Source: Glandiceps talaboti (taxonomy: Eukaryota > Hemichordata > Enteropneusta > Spengelidae). From it: a DNA stretch of 64,000 bases. Below are positions 28,746 to 40,400 of the stretch, one piece after another (positions within the stretch are counted from its first letter, which is position 1; each line of letters starts with the position of its first letter). The position numbers and the translations under genes are program-made. The notes below the pieces were generated by a model that ran no database searches, had not been told where the DNA came from, and was given only the letters and a program-made list of their open reading frames with translations. The DNA lies in the NCBI RefSeq assembly GCF_964340395.1, contig NC_135550.1:2860501-2924500 (forward strand). Direction: 5' to 3'.

Positions 28746-28787
28746 TAAATCAAATCAAATCAAATCAAATCAAATCAAATCAAATCA
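28746..28787 (+). repeat. (AAATC)n microsatellite, LINE tail
   Basis: About eight perfect AAATC units directly after GAGTAATAAATC, at the 3' end of the LINE. Confidence 0.95.
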
Positions 28788-28973
28788 CTGATGGGATCAT
28801 TGTGTTATGAACAATTCTTAAACAAAACACCCCAAGAACATTCCTACCAAATTTCAGGCCAATCTGCACAGTAGTTTGGGAGTTTAAGTTTTTTGACCAA
28901 AAATCACAATCAAAATCACTATTACTTTATCCAATCACACCAAATATCATGGCAATCGGTCCAGTGGTTTTTG
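28788..28973. repeat. Right half of the interspersed repeat interrupted by the LINE
   Basis: Contains ACTGATGGGATCATTGTG, CCAAATTTCAGGCCAATCTG and ATCATGGCAATCGGTCCAGT. It shares style and segments with 27060-27261, which it would adjoin without the LINE. Confidence 0.55.
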
Positions 28974-29000
28974 ACACACACACACACACACACACACACT
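28974..29000. repeat. (CA)n microsatellite
   Basis: About 13 CA units at the end of the interspersed repeat. Confidence 0.95.
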
Positions 29001-29639
29001 TAGCTATGCCTATAGCACTACTGAACTAGATGCTACATGTAGGTATGTTACAACTAGTGTGTTGGCCAGAGCTGTTAAAAGGGATATTGTACACATAGCT
29101 GGTACAGGCCCCTTTGCTCCACAGAGCTGGTACAGCTATGCGCACAACCCTGTCCTAGGTATGTTCATGTGCAAGGTTCCGCGTATAAAACGATATGTTA
29201 AAAATATACTGGGGGCGTGTTGGGGGTGTTATTTTGGAAAATGTTGTCTTTACTGTGGGGGGGGGGGGCACTTTGGCTTTGGTCATCGGCGCTGGGGGGA
29301 GGGGGGAGGGAAGGCAGTTTGAGAAAATCCATGTTCAACTCCAACCCCTCCATCAGTTAAGAGGACTGGTACTCACGACATCCTAACATTCTTGTAGTTG
29401 TTGTTACTTTGTTTTCCTTTGAAACGTTTGACCTTGAAAATTGTAATTGTTTTATAAGTCACATACCGAAAGGCCAGTGGCCTAGCTTGTACACCGTGAC
29501 AACAATAAACTTAGTAGTAGAAGTAATAGTAGTAGTAGTAGTAGTAAGTATCTAAACTAAAGTGAACACAATCTTGTTTGTTGAATGTATGAATGGGTCT
29601 TTTACATGTATGCTACATCTGTATTCAGCAACAAAACCA
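29001..29639. other. Intergenic, no gene seen
   Basis: Holds a G-rich stretch (29258-29310), a short (AGT)n run near 29513-29546, and the phrase GAGAAAATCCATGTTCAACT, which recurs at about 30532. Short ORFs here show no domain. Confidence 0.5.
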
Positions 29640-29868
29640 ATCTGATTAAAATCCAATGTAGATGTCGGCTAATCGTTCACTGCTATTTTACCTTCGTTAT
29701 TTTGCCTGAATTGACCTTCTTGGTACATGTTTACGTTTGGTGATCCTCTACGATCAGAATAAAAAAACATAAACATGTACCACGAAGGTCAATTCAGGCA
29801 AAATAACGAAGGTAAAATAGCAATGAACGATTAACCGACATCTAGCGTACATGGGATTTTAATCAGAT
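29640..29868. mobile_element. Fold-back MITE with ~95-bp inverted arms
   Basis: The left arm (29640-29734) begins ATCTGATTAAAATCCAATG and ends TGGTACATGTTTAC. The right arm (29768-29868) is its reverse complement with a few mismatches and a short indel, ending GGGATTTTAATCAGAT. The arms surround a spacer of about 33 bp. A second copy lies at 52744-52875, and an isolated GATTTTAATCAGATTG at 32817-32832 resembles one terminus. No coding capacity. Confidence 0.85.
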
Positions 29869-30828
29869 CGCAACAAAACATACAACACCAAGAGTGAGCA
29901 TTTGCATTGCATACATGGTACATTACTTATTCCTGTTTCTACATTAGGGGTTGGGCATTTTTAACTGACTGGGTGATGTTTTTGGTGGTGGGGGGGTCAT
30001 TTTGAAAAACACCACTTGAAGTGGTTAGAGGTAATTTTGGAAAACACCACTTGAAGTACATTGTAGGGGTCACGTTGAAAAACGACAAGATAAGTGCCAT
30101 TTGGTGCCGTGAAATGACTCCTGAAGAACAACTGTACCTTGTCAAATTTTCCTACTGTGGGAGAGGGGTAACCCCTCCTGTACCCTTCCCCCACTTGTAT
30201 ATTACACATGCATTATTTCTCACATAAGAAATTCAAACATTTAGATTATGTATAATTATAGTAATGGCTAGTTGTGTATTAGGTTACAGTTAGGTTACCT
30301 TTCACTTTCATTCAAGTCAACAATGGCACCGGGTATATATTGCCAAAAGTTTTAACTGGTGATTTTGGCCATTTGTGTTTTAATCATTCTCAAGATAAAA
30401 ACTTGTTCTAAATTGAAATTATAGAAGCATTATGGTATTGGCTACATCTTAATGCATTAATACAGGGAACCTTGTACATCCTAGCACTAGGATGTGTTCA
30501 CAACCTAGTGGGGGGGGGGGGGGCAGTTTTGAGAAAATCCATGTTCAACTCCAACCCCCCCCCCCCCCCCCCCCCCCCTCAATTAAAAATGCCAGGCTTT
30601 TATAGATAAGTACATTTGAACGTAAATGTTATTCTAGTAAATGGGCTGAAATTTGAGAAAAAGCGACGTGTAAAATACATTGAAAACTAATAACACTTAT
30701 CTTCGCATGCATATGAAAACATATCATTGAAAATATTCACAACATACACGTGCACAGTTTTTATTGTAAACATACACATGGTATATGATACATGTATGTA
30801 TTCCATATTAAGTGTACATATCAATAAA
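29869..30828. other. Intergenic, homopolymer runs only
   Basis: Contains a poly-G run (30510-30523) and a 34-base poly-C run (30555-30588) flanking a repeated phrase. The short ORFs on both strands near 29940-30230 have no recognisable content. Confidence 0.5.
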
Positions 30829-31148
30829 AAATATAGTCAGTGTGTATTTTGACATATTAAAAATATAGTCAGTGTGTATTTTGACATATTAAAAATATAG
30901 TCAGTGTGTATTTTGACATATTAAAAATATAGTCAGTGTGTATTTTGACATATTAAAAATATAGTCAGTGTGTATTTTGACATATTAAAAATATAGTCAG
31001 TGTGTATTTTGACATATTAAAAATATAGTCAGTGTGTATTTTGACATATTAAAAATATAGTCAGTGTGTATTTTGACATATTAAAAATATAGTCAGTGTG
31101 TATTTTGACATATTAAAAATATAGTCAGTGTGTATTTTGACATATTAA
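30829..31148. repeat. 32-bp tandem repeat, 10 copies
   Basis: Near-perfect unit with ATATAGTCAGTGTGTATTTT and GACATATTAAAA; TCAGTGTG recurs every 32 bases from 30837 to 31125. It ends about 170 bp beyond the stop codon of the HPGD-like gene, so it may lie in or just past its 3' UTR. Confidence 0.97.
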
Positions 31149-31180
31149 ACAGAAAATCAGAAGATATACATTATAAAGCA

Positions 31181-31186
31181 TTTAAT
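31181..31186 (-). terminator. Candidate polyadenylation signal (ATTAAA)
   Basis: ATTAAA on the minus strand about 130 bases after the stop codon of the HPGD-like gene. Position fits a 3' UTR; no other evidence. Confidence 0.3.
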
Positions 31187-31316
31187 GCTTTGCAACAATC
31201 CTGACTTGATTATAAAGGAAAATATATCAATACATGAGTTTGAAGAAGACGTTGTAAAACCATTGTCTTGTCTTTTTAAGTGCATCATTATTAAAATATT
31301 CTATTCTTTGGTTCAG

Positions 31317-31443
31317 TTATTTGATCGAGAAGTTTGGAGGATCTACAAGCAACATAGGATCATCTGGAATAACAGCACACGATACACCGTTGTAACTAGT
31401 GTCTTCAATGATTCGTAGAACAGTATCAGATATTGTAGCCTTC
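31317..31443 (-). CDS. HPGD-like exon 7 (residues 217-258, stop)
   Basis: Acceptor CATGTGTAG; the first base completes the CCG codon begun in exon 6. Encodes KATISDTVLRIIED, then TSYNGVSCAVIP to a TAA at 31319-31317. Matches the C-terminal helix and last strand of HPGD (LITLIEDDALNG in human). A further small exon within the 6.2-kb intron 6 is not required by phase or length. Confidence 0.82.
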
Positions 31444-34400
31444 CTACACATGGGAAATAAATAGACACTTTCTTTAGATTTTGAGGTACAAAAATGTTCA
31501 GGTTTGCATCATGCATACTGATCATATACATGTACTACATATGTGATCACGAATGTAATACGCCAGTATTTACTGGCATTGGAAGAAAAAACAGCCGAAA
31601 GTACCACCACCCTAAGAAGACGGTAGTTGTGCTCTAGAAATCTAAAGCAGTCATGATGGAAGAACGTTAGATGTCATCCCACCGCTGCCACCACATTAAA
31701 AGTGTTAAAGGCATTGATTATTTCACACTACTACCACCACAGTATATTTGTGTGAAGGCACTACATTAATCAGTACCTGTGCTTGGATCTAATTGGCTGA
31801 GTTGTAGGCCAGAATGTTAACTCCTAAGCACTGAATGGACACACTCCCAACAATGTTCAGACTGAGGTCAACATTTATACAACATTCTCCCTAATATCTT
31901 ACACAACTATTCCTAGTTTTACTCATGTGAGACCCACTTCTCTCCTCACAACTGATAATTAATTCACTAAATCCCATATGGTTGTCAGCAGCGATTTGAT
32001 GATATGATCTGAGATTAAGATATCTAACCCTAACCCTCAGCCATAATTGGAGGCAACATTGGGCTGTTCATTACCATGGTAACAAGGATACTACAGTAAA
32101 AGTGAAACATGTTTTGAGCACATCATATCTATAGCTAATAACAATGTAAAGTACAATGTCAACAATCAAAATAATATTAATTGTTGAAGGGTTATTAAGT
32201 GTGCATCTATTGGCTATATGGCATGGGGTTTGCATACAGTCTGTGTATAGAACCATAAAACAACTCTGGGCTGTTCATTACTATGGTTACAATGATGCTA
32301 TAGTAAAGGTGAAACATGTTTTGAGCATATCATATCCATAGCTATTAACAAAGAAAGCACGTTGTCAACAGTTAAAATAATTATAGTAATTCTGAGGGGT
32401 CACTAAGTCTATGCACCTACCAGCTATATTGTATGCACTTTGCATATACATTGTGTGTATATCTAGCCATAAATTAAGCCAATTTGGGCTGTCCATTACC
32501 ATGGTTATAAGGATGCTAAATATACCCATTCAACTTTACATGATAATGCCCGATGGATCCTAACTGATTTTGCAGAAGTGGGATGTAGAACCAGTGGCAG
32601 CGATAGGATGCCAAAATCACAAAATAATACAAAGTAACCCTCTAATACAACCCTTTTTTGAAAGAAGCATGCTGTTTTGTTGAAGAAATTTCTCAACTCA
32701 ATTTCTATTACACAGGGTCAAATATGGGAAGGTGACGATCACCCTGAACAAAAGGACACAAAACGATGAAAACAGAGGGAAATAAAGACAGTCATCTCAT
32801 CGCTTTCCCCGCATCAGATTTTAATCAGATTGCATCATATGTTGCCTCATAATGAACAAAGCCTCCTGTACATTTACAGTAGAATGGCGTGGTCAGTACA
32901 TTTACAGTAGAATGGCATGGTCAGTAGGTTTACAGTAGAATAGCATGGTCAGTACGTTTACAGTAGAATGGCATGGTCAGTACGTTTACAGTAGAATGGC
33001 ATGGTCAGTACGTTTACAGTAGAATAGTATGGTCAGTAGGTTTACAGTAGAATGGCATGGTCAGTAGGTTTACAGTAGAATGGCATGGTCAGTAGGTTTA
33101 CAGTAGAATGGCATGGTCAGTAGGTTTACAGTAGAATGGCATGGTCAGTACGTTTACAGTAGAATGGCATGGTCAGTAGGTTTACAGTAGAATGGCAAGG
33201 TCAGTAGGTTTACAGTAGAATGGCATGGTCAGTTGGTTTACAGTAGAATGGCATGGTCAGTAGGTTTACAGTAGAATGGCATGGTCAGTACGTTTACAGT
33301 AGAATGGCATGGTCAGTAGGTTTACAGTAGAATGGCATGGTCAGTACGTTTACAGTAGAATAGTATGGTCAGTACGTTTACAGTAGAATGGCATGGTCAG
33401 TAGGTTTACAGTAGAATGGCATGGTCAGTATGTTTACAGTAGAATGGCATGGTCAGTAGGTTTACAGTAGAATAGTATGGTCAGTAGGTTTACAGTAGAA
33501 TAGTATGGTCAGTACGTTTACAGTAGAATGGCATGGTCAGTAGGTTTAGTAGAATAGCATGGTCAGTAGGTTTACAGTAGAATAGTATGGTCAGTACGTT
33601 TACAGTAGAATGGCATGGTCAGTAGGTTTACAGTAGAATAGTATGGTCAGTACGTTTACAGTAGAATGGCATGGTCAGTAGGTTTACAGTAGAATAGTAT
33701 GGTCAGTAGGTTTACAGTAGAATGGCATGGTCAGTAGGTTTAGTAGAATAGCATGGTCAGTAGGTTTACAGTAGAATAGTATGGTCAGTACGTTTACAGT
33801 AGAATGGCATGGTCAGTAGGTTTACAGTAGAATAGTATGGTCAGTACGTTTACAGTAGAATGGCATGGTCAGTAGGTTTACAGTAGAATGGCATGGTCAG
33901 TTGGTTTACAGTAGAATGGCATGGTCAGTACGTTTACAGTAGAATAGTATGGTCAGTAGGTTTACAGTAGAATAGTATGGCCAGTAGGTTTACAGTAGAA
34001 TAGTATGGTCAGTAGGTTTACAGTAGAATAGTATGGTCAGTAGGTTTACAGTAGAATAGTATGGTCAGTAGGTTTACAGTAGAATGGCATGGTCAGTAGG
34101 TTTACAGTAGAATGGCATGGTCAGTACGTTTACAGTAGAATGGCATGGTCAGTAGGTTTACAGTAGAATAGTATGGTCAGTAGGTTTACAGTAGAATAGT
34201 ATGGTCAGTAGGTTTACAGTAGAATAGTATGGTCAGTAGGTTTACAGTAGAATAGTATGGTCAGTAGGTTTACAGTAGAATAGTATGGTCAGTAGGTTTA
34301 CAGTAGAATGGCATGGTCAGTTGGTTATTAGTAGAATGGCATGGTCAGTACGTTTACAGTAGAATAGTATGGTCAGTAGGTTTACAGTAGAATAGTATGG

Positions 34401-37400
34401 TCAGTAGGTTTACAGTAGAATAGTATGGTCAGTAGGTTTACAGTAGAATAGTATGGTCAGTAGGTTTACAGTAGAATGGCATGGTCAGTACGTTTACAGT
34501 AGAATGGCATGGTCAGTAGGTTTACAGTAGAATGGCATGGTCAGTAGGTTTACAGTAGAATAGTATGGTCAGTAGGTTTACAGTAGAATAGTATGGTCAG
34601 TACGTTTACAGTAGAATAGTATGGTCAGTACGTTTACAGTAGAATGGCATGGTCAGTAGGTTTACAGTAGAATAGTATGGTCAGTACGTTTACAGTAGAA
34701 TGGTATGGTCAGTAGGTTTACAGTAGAATGGCATGGTCAGTAGGTTTACAGTAGAATGGCATGGTCAGTACGTTTACAGTAGAATGGCATGGTCAGTACG
34801 TTTACAGTAGAATGGCATGGTCAGTACGTTTACAGTAGAATGGCATGGTCAGTAGGTTTACAGTAGAATGGCATGGTCAGTAGGTTTACAGTAGAATGGC
34901 ATGGTCAGTACGTTTACAGTAGAATGGTATGGTCAGTAGGTTTACAGTAGAATGGCATGGCCAGTAGGTTTACAGTAGAATGGCATGGTCAGTAGGTTTA
35001 CAGTAGAATGGCATGGTCAGTACGTTTACAGTAGAATGGCATGGTCAGTCCTTTTACAGTAGAATGGCATGGTCAGTAGGTTTACAGTAGAATGTCATGG
35101 TCAGTACGTTTACAGTAGAATGGCATGGTCAGTAGGTTTAGTAGAATAGCATGGTCAGTAGGTTTACAGTAGAATGGCATGGTCAGTAGGTTTACAGTAG
35201 AATGGCATGGTCAGTACGTTTACAGTAGAATGGCATGGTCAGTAGGTTTACAGTAGAATAGTATGGTCAGTAGGTTTACAGTAGAATGGCATGGTCAGTA
35301 CGTTTACAGTAGAATGGCATGGTCAGTAGGTTTACAGTAGAATGGCATGGTCAGTAGGTTTACAGTAGAATGGCATGGTCAGTACGTTTACAGTAGAATG
35401 GCATGGTCAGTACTTTTACAGTAGAATGGCATGGTCAGTAGGTTTACAGTAGAATGTCATGGTCAGTACGTTTACAGTAGAATGGCATGGTCAGTAGGTT
35501 TACAGTAGAATGGCATGGTCAGTACGTTTACAGTAGAATGGCATGGTCAGTAGGTTTACAGTAGAATGGCATGGTCAGTACGTTTACAGTAGAATGGCAT
35601 GGTCAGTACGTTTACAGTAGAATAGCATGGTCAGTACGTTTACAGTAGAATAGCATGGTCAGTACGTTTACAGTAGAATGGCATGGTCAGTAGGTTTACA
35701 GTAGAATGGTATGGTCAGTAGGTTTACAGTAGAATGTCATAGTCAGTACGTTTACAGTAGAATAGTATGGTCAGTAGGTTTACAGTAGAATGGCATGGTC
35801 AGTACGTTTACAGTAGAATGGCATGGACAGTACGTTTACAGTAGAATGGCATGGTCAGTAGGTTTACAGTAGAATGGCATGGTCAGTAGGTTTACAGTAG
35901 AATGTCATGGTCAGTACGTTTACAGTAGAATAGTATGGTCAGTAGGTTTACAGTAGAATAGTATGGTCAGTACGTTTACAGTAGAATGGCATGGTCAGTA
36001 CGTTTACAGTAGAATGGCATGGTCAGTAGGTTTACAGTAGAATGGCATGGTCAGTAGGTTTACAGTAGAATGGCATGGTCAGTACGTTTACAGTAGAATG
36101 GCATGGTCAGTACGTTTACAGTAGAATGGCATGGTCAGTTGGTTTACAGTAGAATGGCATGGTTAGTACGTTTACAGTAGAATAGTATGGTCAGTAGGTT
36201 TACAGTAGAATGGCATGGTCAGTAGGTTTACAGTAGAATGGCATGGTCAGTTGGTTTACAGTAGAATGGCATGGTCAGTACGTTTACAGTAGAATGGCAT
36301 GGTCAGTAGGTTTACAGTAGAATAGTATGGTCAGTAGGTTTACAGTAGAATAGTATGGTCAGTAGGTTTACAGTAGAAAAGTATGGTCAGTACGTTTACA
36401 GTAGAATGGCATGGTCAGTACGTTTACAGTAGAATAGTATGGTCAGTAGGTTTACAGTAGAATAGTATGGTCAGTAGGTTTACAGTAGAATAGTATGGTC
36501 AGTTGGTTTACAGTAGAATAGTATGGTCAGTACGTTTACAGTAGAATGGCATGGTCAGTAGGTTACAGTAGAATAGTATGGTCAGTACGTTTACAGTAGA
36601 ATAGCATGGTCAGTAGGTTTACAGTAGAATTGTATTGTCAGTAGGTTTACAGTAGAATGGCATGGTCAGTAGGTTTACAGTAGAATGGCATGGTCAGTAG
36701 GTTTAGTAGAATAGCATGGTCAGTAGGTTTACAGTAGAATGGCATGGTCAGTAGGTTTACAGTAGAATGTCATGGTCAGTACGTTTACAGTAGAATGGCA
36801 TGGTCAGTAGGTTTACAGTAGAATGGCATGGTCAGTAGGTTTACAGTAGAATAGTATGGTCAGTAGGTTTACAGTAGAATGGCATGGTCAGTACGTTTAC
36901 AGTAGAATGGCATGGTCAGTAGATTTACAGTAGAATGGCATGGTCAGTACGTTTACAGTAGAATAGCATGGTCAGTACGTTTACAGTAGAATGGCATGGT
37001 CAGTAGGTTTACAGTAGAATGGCATGGTCAGTAGGTTTACAGTAGAATGGCATGGTCAGTAGGTTTACAGTATAATAGCATGGTCAGTAGGTTTACAGTA
37101 GAATGGCATGGTCAGTACGTTTACAGTAGAATGGCATGGTCAGTACGTTTACAGTAGAACGGCATGGTCAGTAGGTTTACAGTAGAATGGCATGGTCAGT
37201 ACGCTTACAGTAGAATGGCATGGTCAGTAGGTTTACAGTAGAATGGCATGGTCAGTAGGTTTACAAAATGTTGTTAGGTATATAGGCCTAATAAAAAATA
37301 GTTGTGTGGTTCCGATTACGCTCAATTTTAGAATAAGTGAGATAGGTAGGTTTTTTATTTTATTTTATTTTTTTTTCATGTGTGAGTGTCTAGTTCAGGT

Positions 37401-40400
37401 TTTCCATTGTTTTCCAAATGGTCTCTGCGTTACTTTTTCCTCCAGAAGTACAGTCATTACAGATATGAAGAACAGTTTTATATTGTCTTTTTAAGTTGTT
37501 GTCAATTTTGGCATCCACTATATCTCATGAGAATTCATAACTTTTTTGTGATTTTATTTTTTTCTCGGGTCGGGTAACTGGAACCAATCAATTATTTTTT
37601 TTAGGCCATATGTAAAAGTTGATACTTGCAAACAAAGTATGACTGACAGTAAAAGGTAATACTAACGGCACATTTCTGACTGTCTTGACTCTCTCGGAAT
37701 ACAACTCCTTATATCTTGACCCTGATTCACCAATATCAATTACCATCTGTGTGCGAACCAATCCTGGACAAACTGCATTGACCCGGATGTTATTCTCTGT
37801 CATCATCAGCTCCATCTAGAAGTTTGTATAGCAACAAGTATGTCAGCCTAGGTTATGAAATATTCATAACCCTAATATTTGGTGAAATTATGAAAATGGT
37901 CGACTTGATGAAGTACACAATTACAAAAAAACCCCACAGGTCTACACAAACAACCCCACTGGAATTTTAGAATGGAATTTGGCATAGGAATAATCCACAA
38001 TGGTCGAAAGAATGGAATTTGACATACAAATAATCGACAGTGGTCAACACATTGAATAATATTAACTGAAAGAGGTCTTGTAACAATCATCTGGATGTAT
38101 CTATCAAAGTACAAAGAGCCAAACATATTCTGTATTTGTATTGTTGGTACCACCACCACTTGTACACTATGATTTCTCAACCAAACATACCACCACCAGT
38201 TGTACACTATGATTTCTCAACCAAACATACCACCACCACTTGTACACTATGATTTCTCAACCAAACATACCACCACCACTTGTACACTATGATTTCTCAA
38301 CCAAACATACCAAACCAAAATAGAAACATAGAAACATTACAAAAAGTCTGGCAGTGTTTGGATTCAATGCATTCAATCTCCCAAAGGATATCCATTCCAA
38401 AAGCCTTAGAGTAAAACTAAATGACATTTCTTAATTCTGTGTCCCATTAGTTCAGTCCAATATTCTTTTTTAAGTAGGCTAGCTATTAAATAGTTGATTT
38501 GACATACACACCTGTATAAGAATGATGTATGTATGTATGTATGTATGTATGTATGTATGTATGTATGTATGTATGTATGTATGTATGTATGTATGTATGT
38601 ATGTATGTATTTATGTATGTATGTATGTATGTATGTATGTATGTGTGTATGTGTGTGTACATGTATGTGTGTATGTATGTGTGTGTATGTGTGTGCATGC
38701 ATGTGTATGTGTGTATGTTGTGTGTGTGTGTGTGTGTGTGCGTGTGTGTGTGTGTGTGCATGTTAGCGTGCATGTGTGTAGTAGTACATGTACTTAGCTT
38801 TCCCTTACAGCTGTACTCCTTGAAAATCCCACAATGCCATGTTTTGTAGCAGCATAGACAGGTACAAGAGGATTTGGTAGCAGACCTAAAATATCAATTT
38901 GATAAATATCAATTTATAAATAGCTGGAGAAAATCTAGGAATAGATAAGGATGTATTTTTATGTGAAGTTAATGACCATACATGAATGAATGAATGAATG
39001 AATGAATGAATGAATGAATGAATGAATGAATGCATACCACAAACTACCTTCTTTTAAGACATGGACCGGTTTTATGTATAACAGCTAGTCACAGCTCCTA
39101 AAATATACCGAAAGGGATGCCTGTGCATACAAACAAACACTCCTGAATACACAATATGATATTCACCCTGTGGATACACCCAAAGAACAATCGCTACAAG
39201 GCTGAGGAGAGGGTGAAAATCCATAACTTAAAATGCTCTTTGTAATTTTATCTGAGTCTTTCATATTAGAGTTCTTCTTGGTTGATACATAGAGATTCTT
39301 CTCCTCCGCTGACTATTATATGGTTAAGACAATGATCTACAAGAAGGACACAATAACTAGTTTCGGGGGAAAACATACAATAAACAATCATACCGTTTGT
39401 CGATGCGATATTGATGACAACGCCACCCTTTCCACCATTTTTTGTCCCCATGTGTTCCAGTCCTAAATAAGTTCCCCTGATAACAGCTTTCTGCATAAAA
39501 AGCAACGACACAAACAGATTACATAAACAACATTTTATTTCTTTAATATGCGAATAAAACTGCACAGCAAGGCATGTGATATTTGACAGAGAACCGTGAA
39601 GGTTATCGTATTCTGCGATGAATATGGTTTTCTATATTTTAGACACTCCAGTAGTCATATTTTCATGGTCGTCTTAAAATCGAGTGCAAATACAATGGTG
39701 TGAAAAGATTGAATCACATATTAGTTTGATCTTTATTCTCCTTTCCACGCCTCTACATTCCATTGTTGAGACCCTGACATTTTTTAATGTTCAAGCAATT
39801 CATTTAGCTGTCCAGTGTCTTTACTGACAGAATTTCAACAAAATATTTACCAAATTAATATCAATGCTTCGCTCCCAATATATTTCATCAACTATAGCTG
39901 CATTATTACATACAATATCAAGGCTACCAAAGTGTGATTTCACCTTCTGAAAGGCACCTGTACAAGTAGTTGCACAAAACAAATGAATACAAGTCATTGA
40001 GAATGACATAGTCCCCGCTATAATTGGGTTTTAAGGAATTATCACTACTCTGATCACGCAACAACATTTGTGAACCTAAAACAAACAGACTTAGATATGT
40101 TGTGTGTGCTTGTTGGACATGGAATATGCCTCCAACAATAAAGGATTGGTTGGGTATGGGGGATCATATCACGATGAAAATGGAGTCTGAGTTATGGCTT
40201 TGGACATGGAAAATTCACAAACAAAATGGCTGCCAGGCAGCCATATTGGATTGTATCACGACGAAAATGGATATGCACATGTATGTCATAGAACACTGTC
40301 CTAATACCAACTTTAAATGAGATCTGTTCAAGCATGTCTGAGTTATGGCTTTGGACATGAAAATTCGCAAACAAAATGGCTGCCAAGCAGCCATATTGGA

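Larger units (their letters stand above)
27262..28787 (+). mobile_element. 5'-truncated LINE (CR1/L2/Jockey-like) with (AAATC)n tail
   Basis: A non-LTR retrotransposon copy starting abruptly just before the first RT motif and ending in an AT-rich 3' UTR and a pentanucleotide tail. Sequence on both sides belongs to one interspersed repeat (GATTTGCATATCAC on the left, ATCACTGATGGGATCAT on the right), which shows that the LINE landed inside it. A short ATCAC may be the target duplication. 5' truncation and a simple-repeat tail are typical of target-primed reverse transcription. Confidence 0.85.

Noticed and set aside
32022-32036. Telomere-like TAACCC repeats
   Set aside because: Only two units; likewise scattered TTAGGG-like words near 56715-56760 are too few to mean anything.
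38406-38849. ORFs rich in His-Thr-Tyr or Met-Tyr-Val-Cys
   Set aside because: Translations of the (ATGT)n and (TG)n microsatellite.
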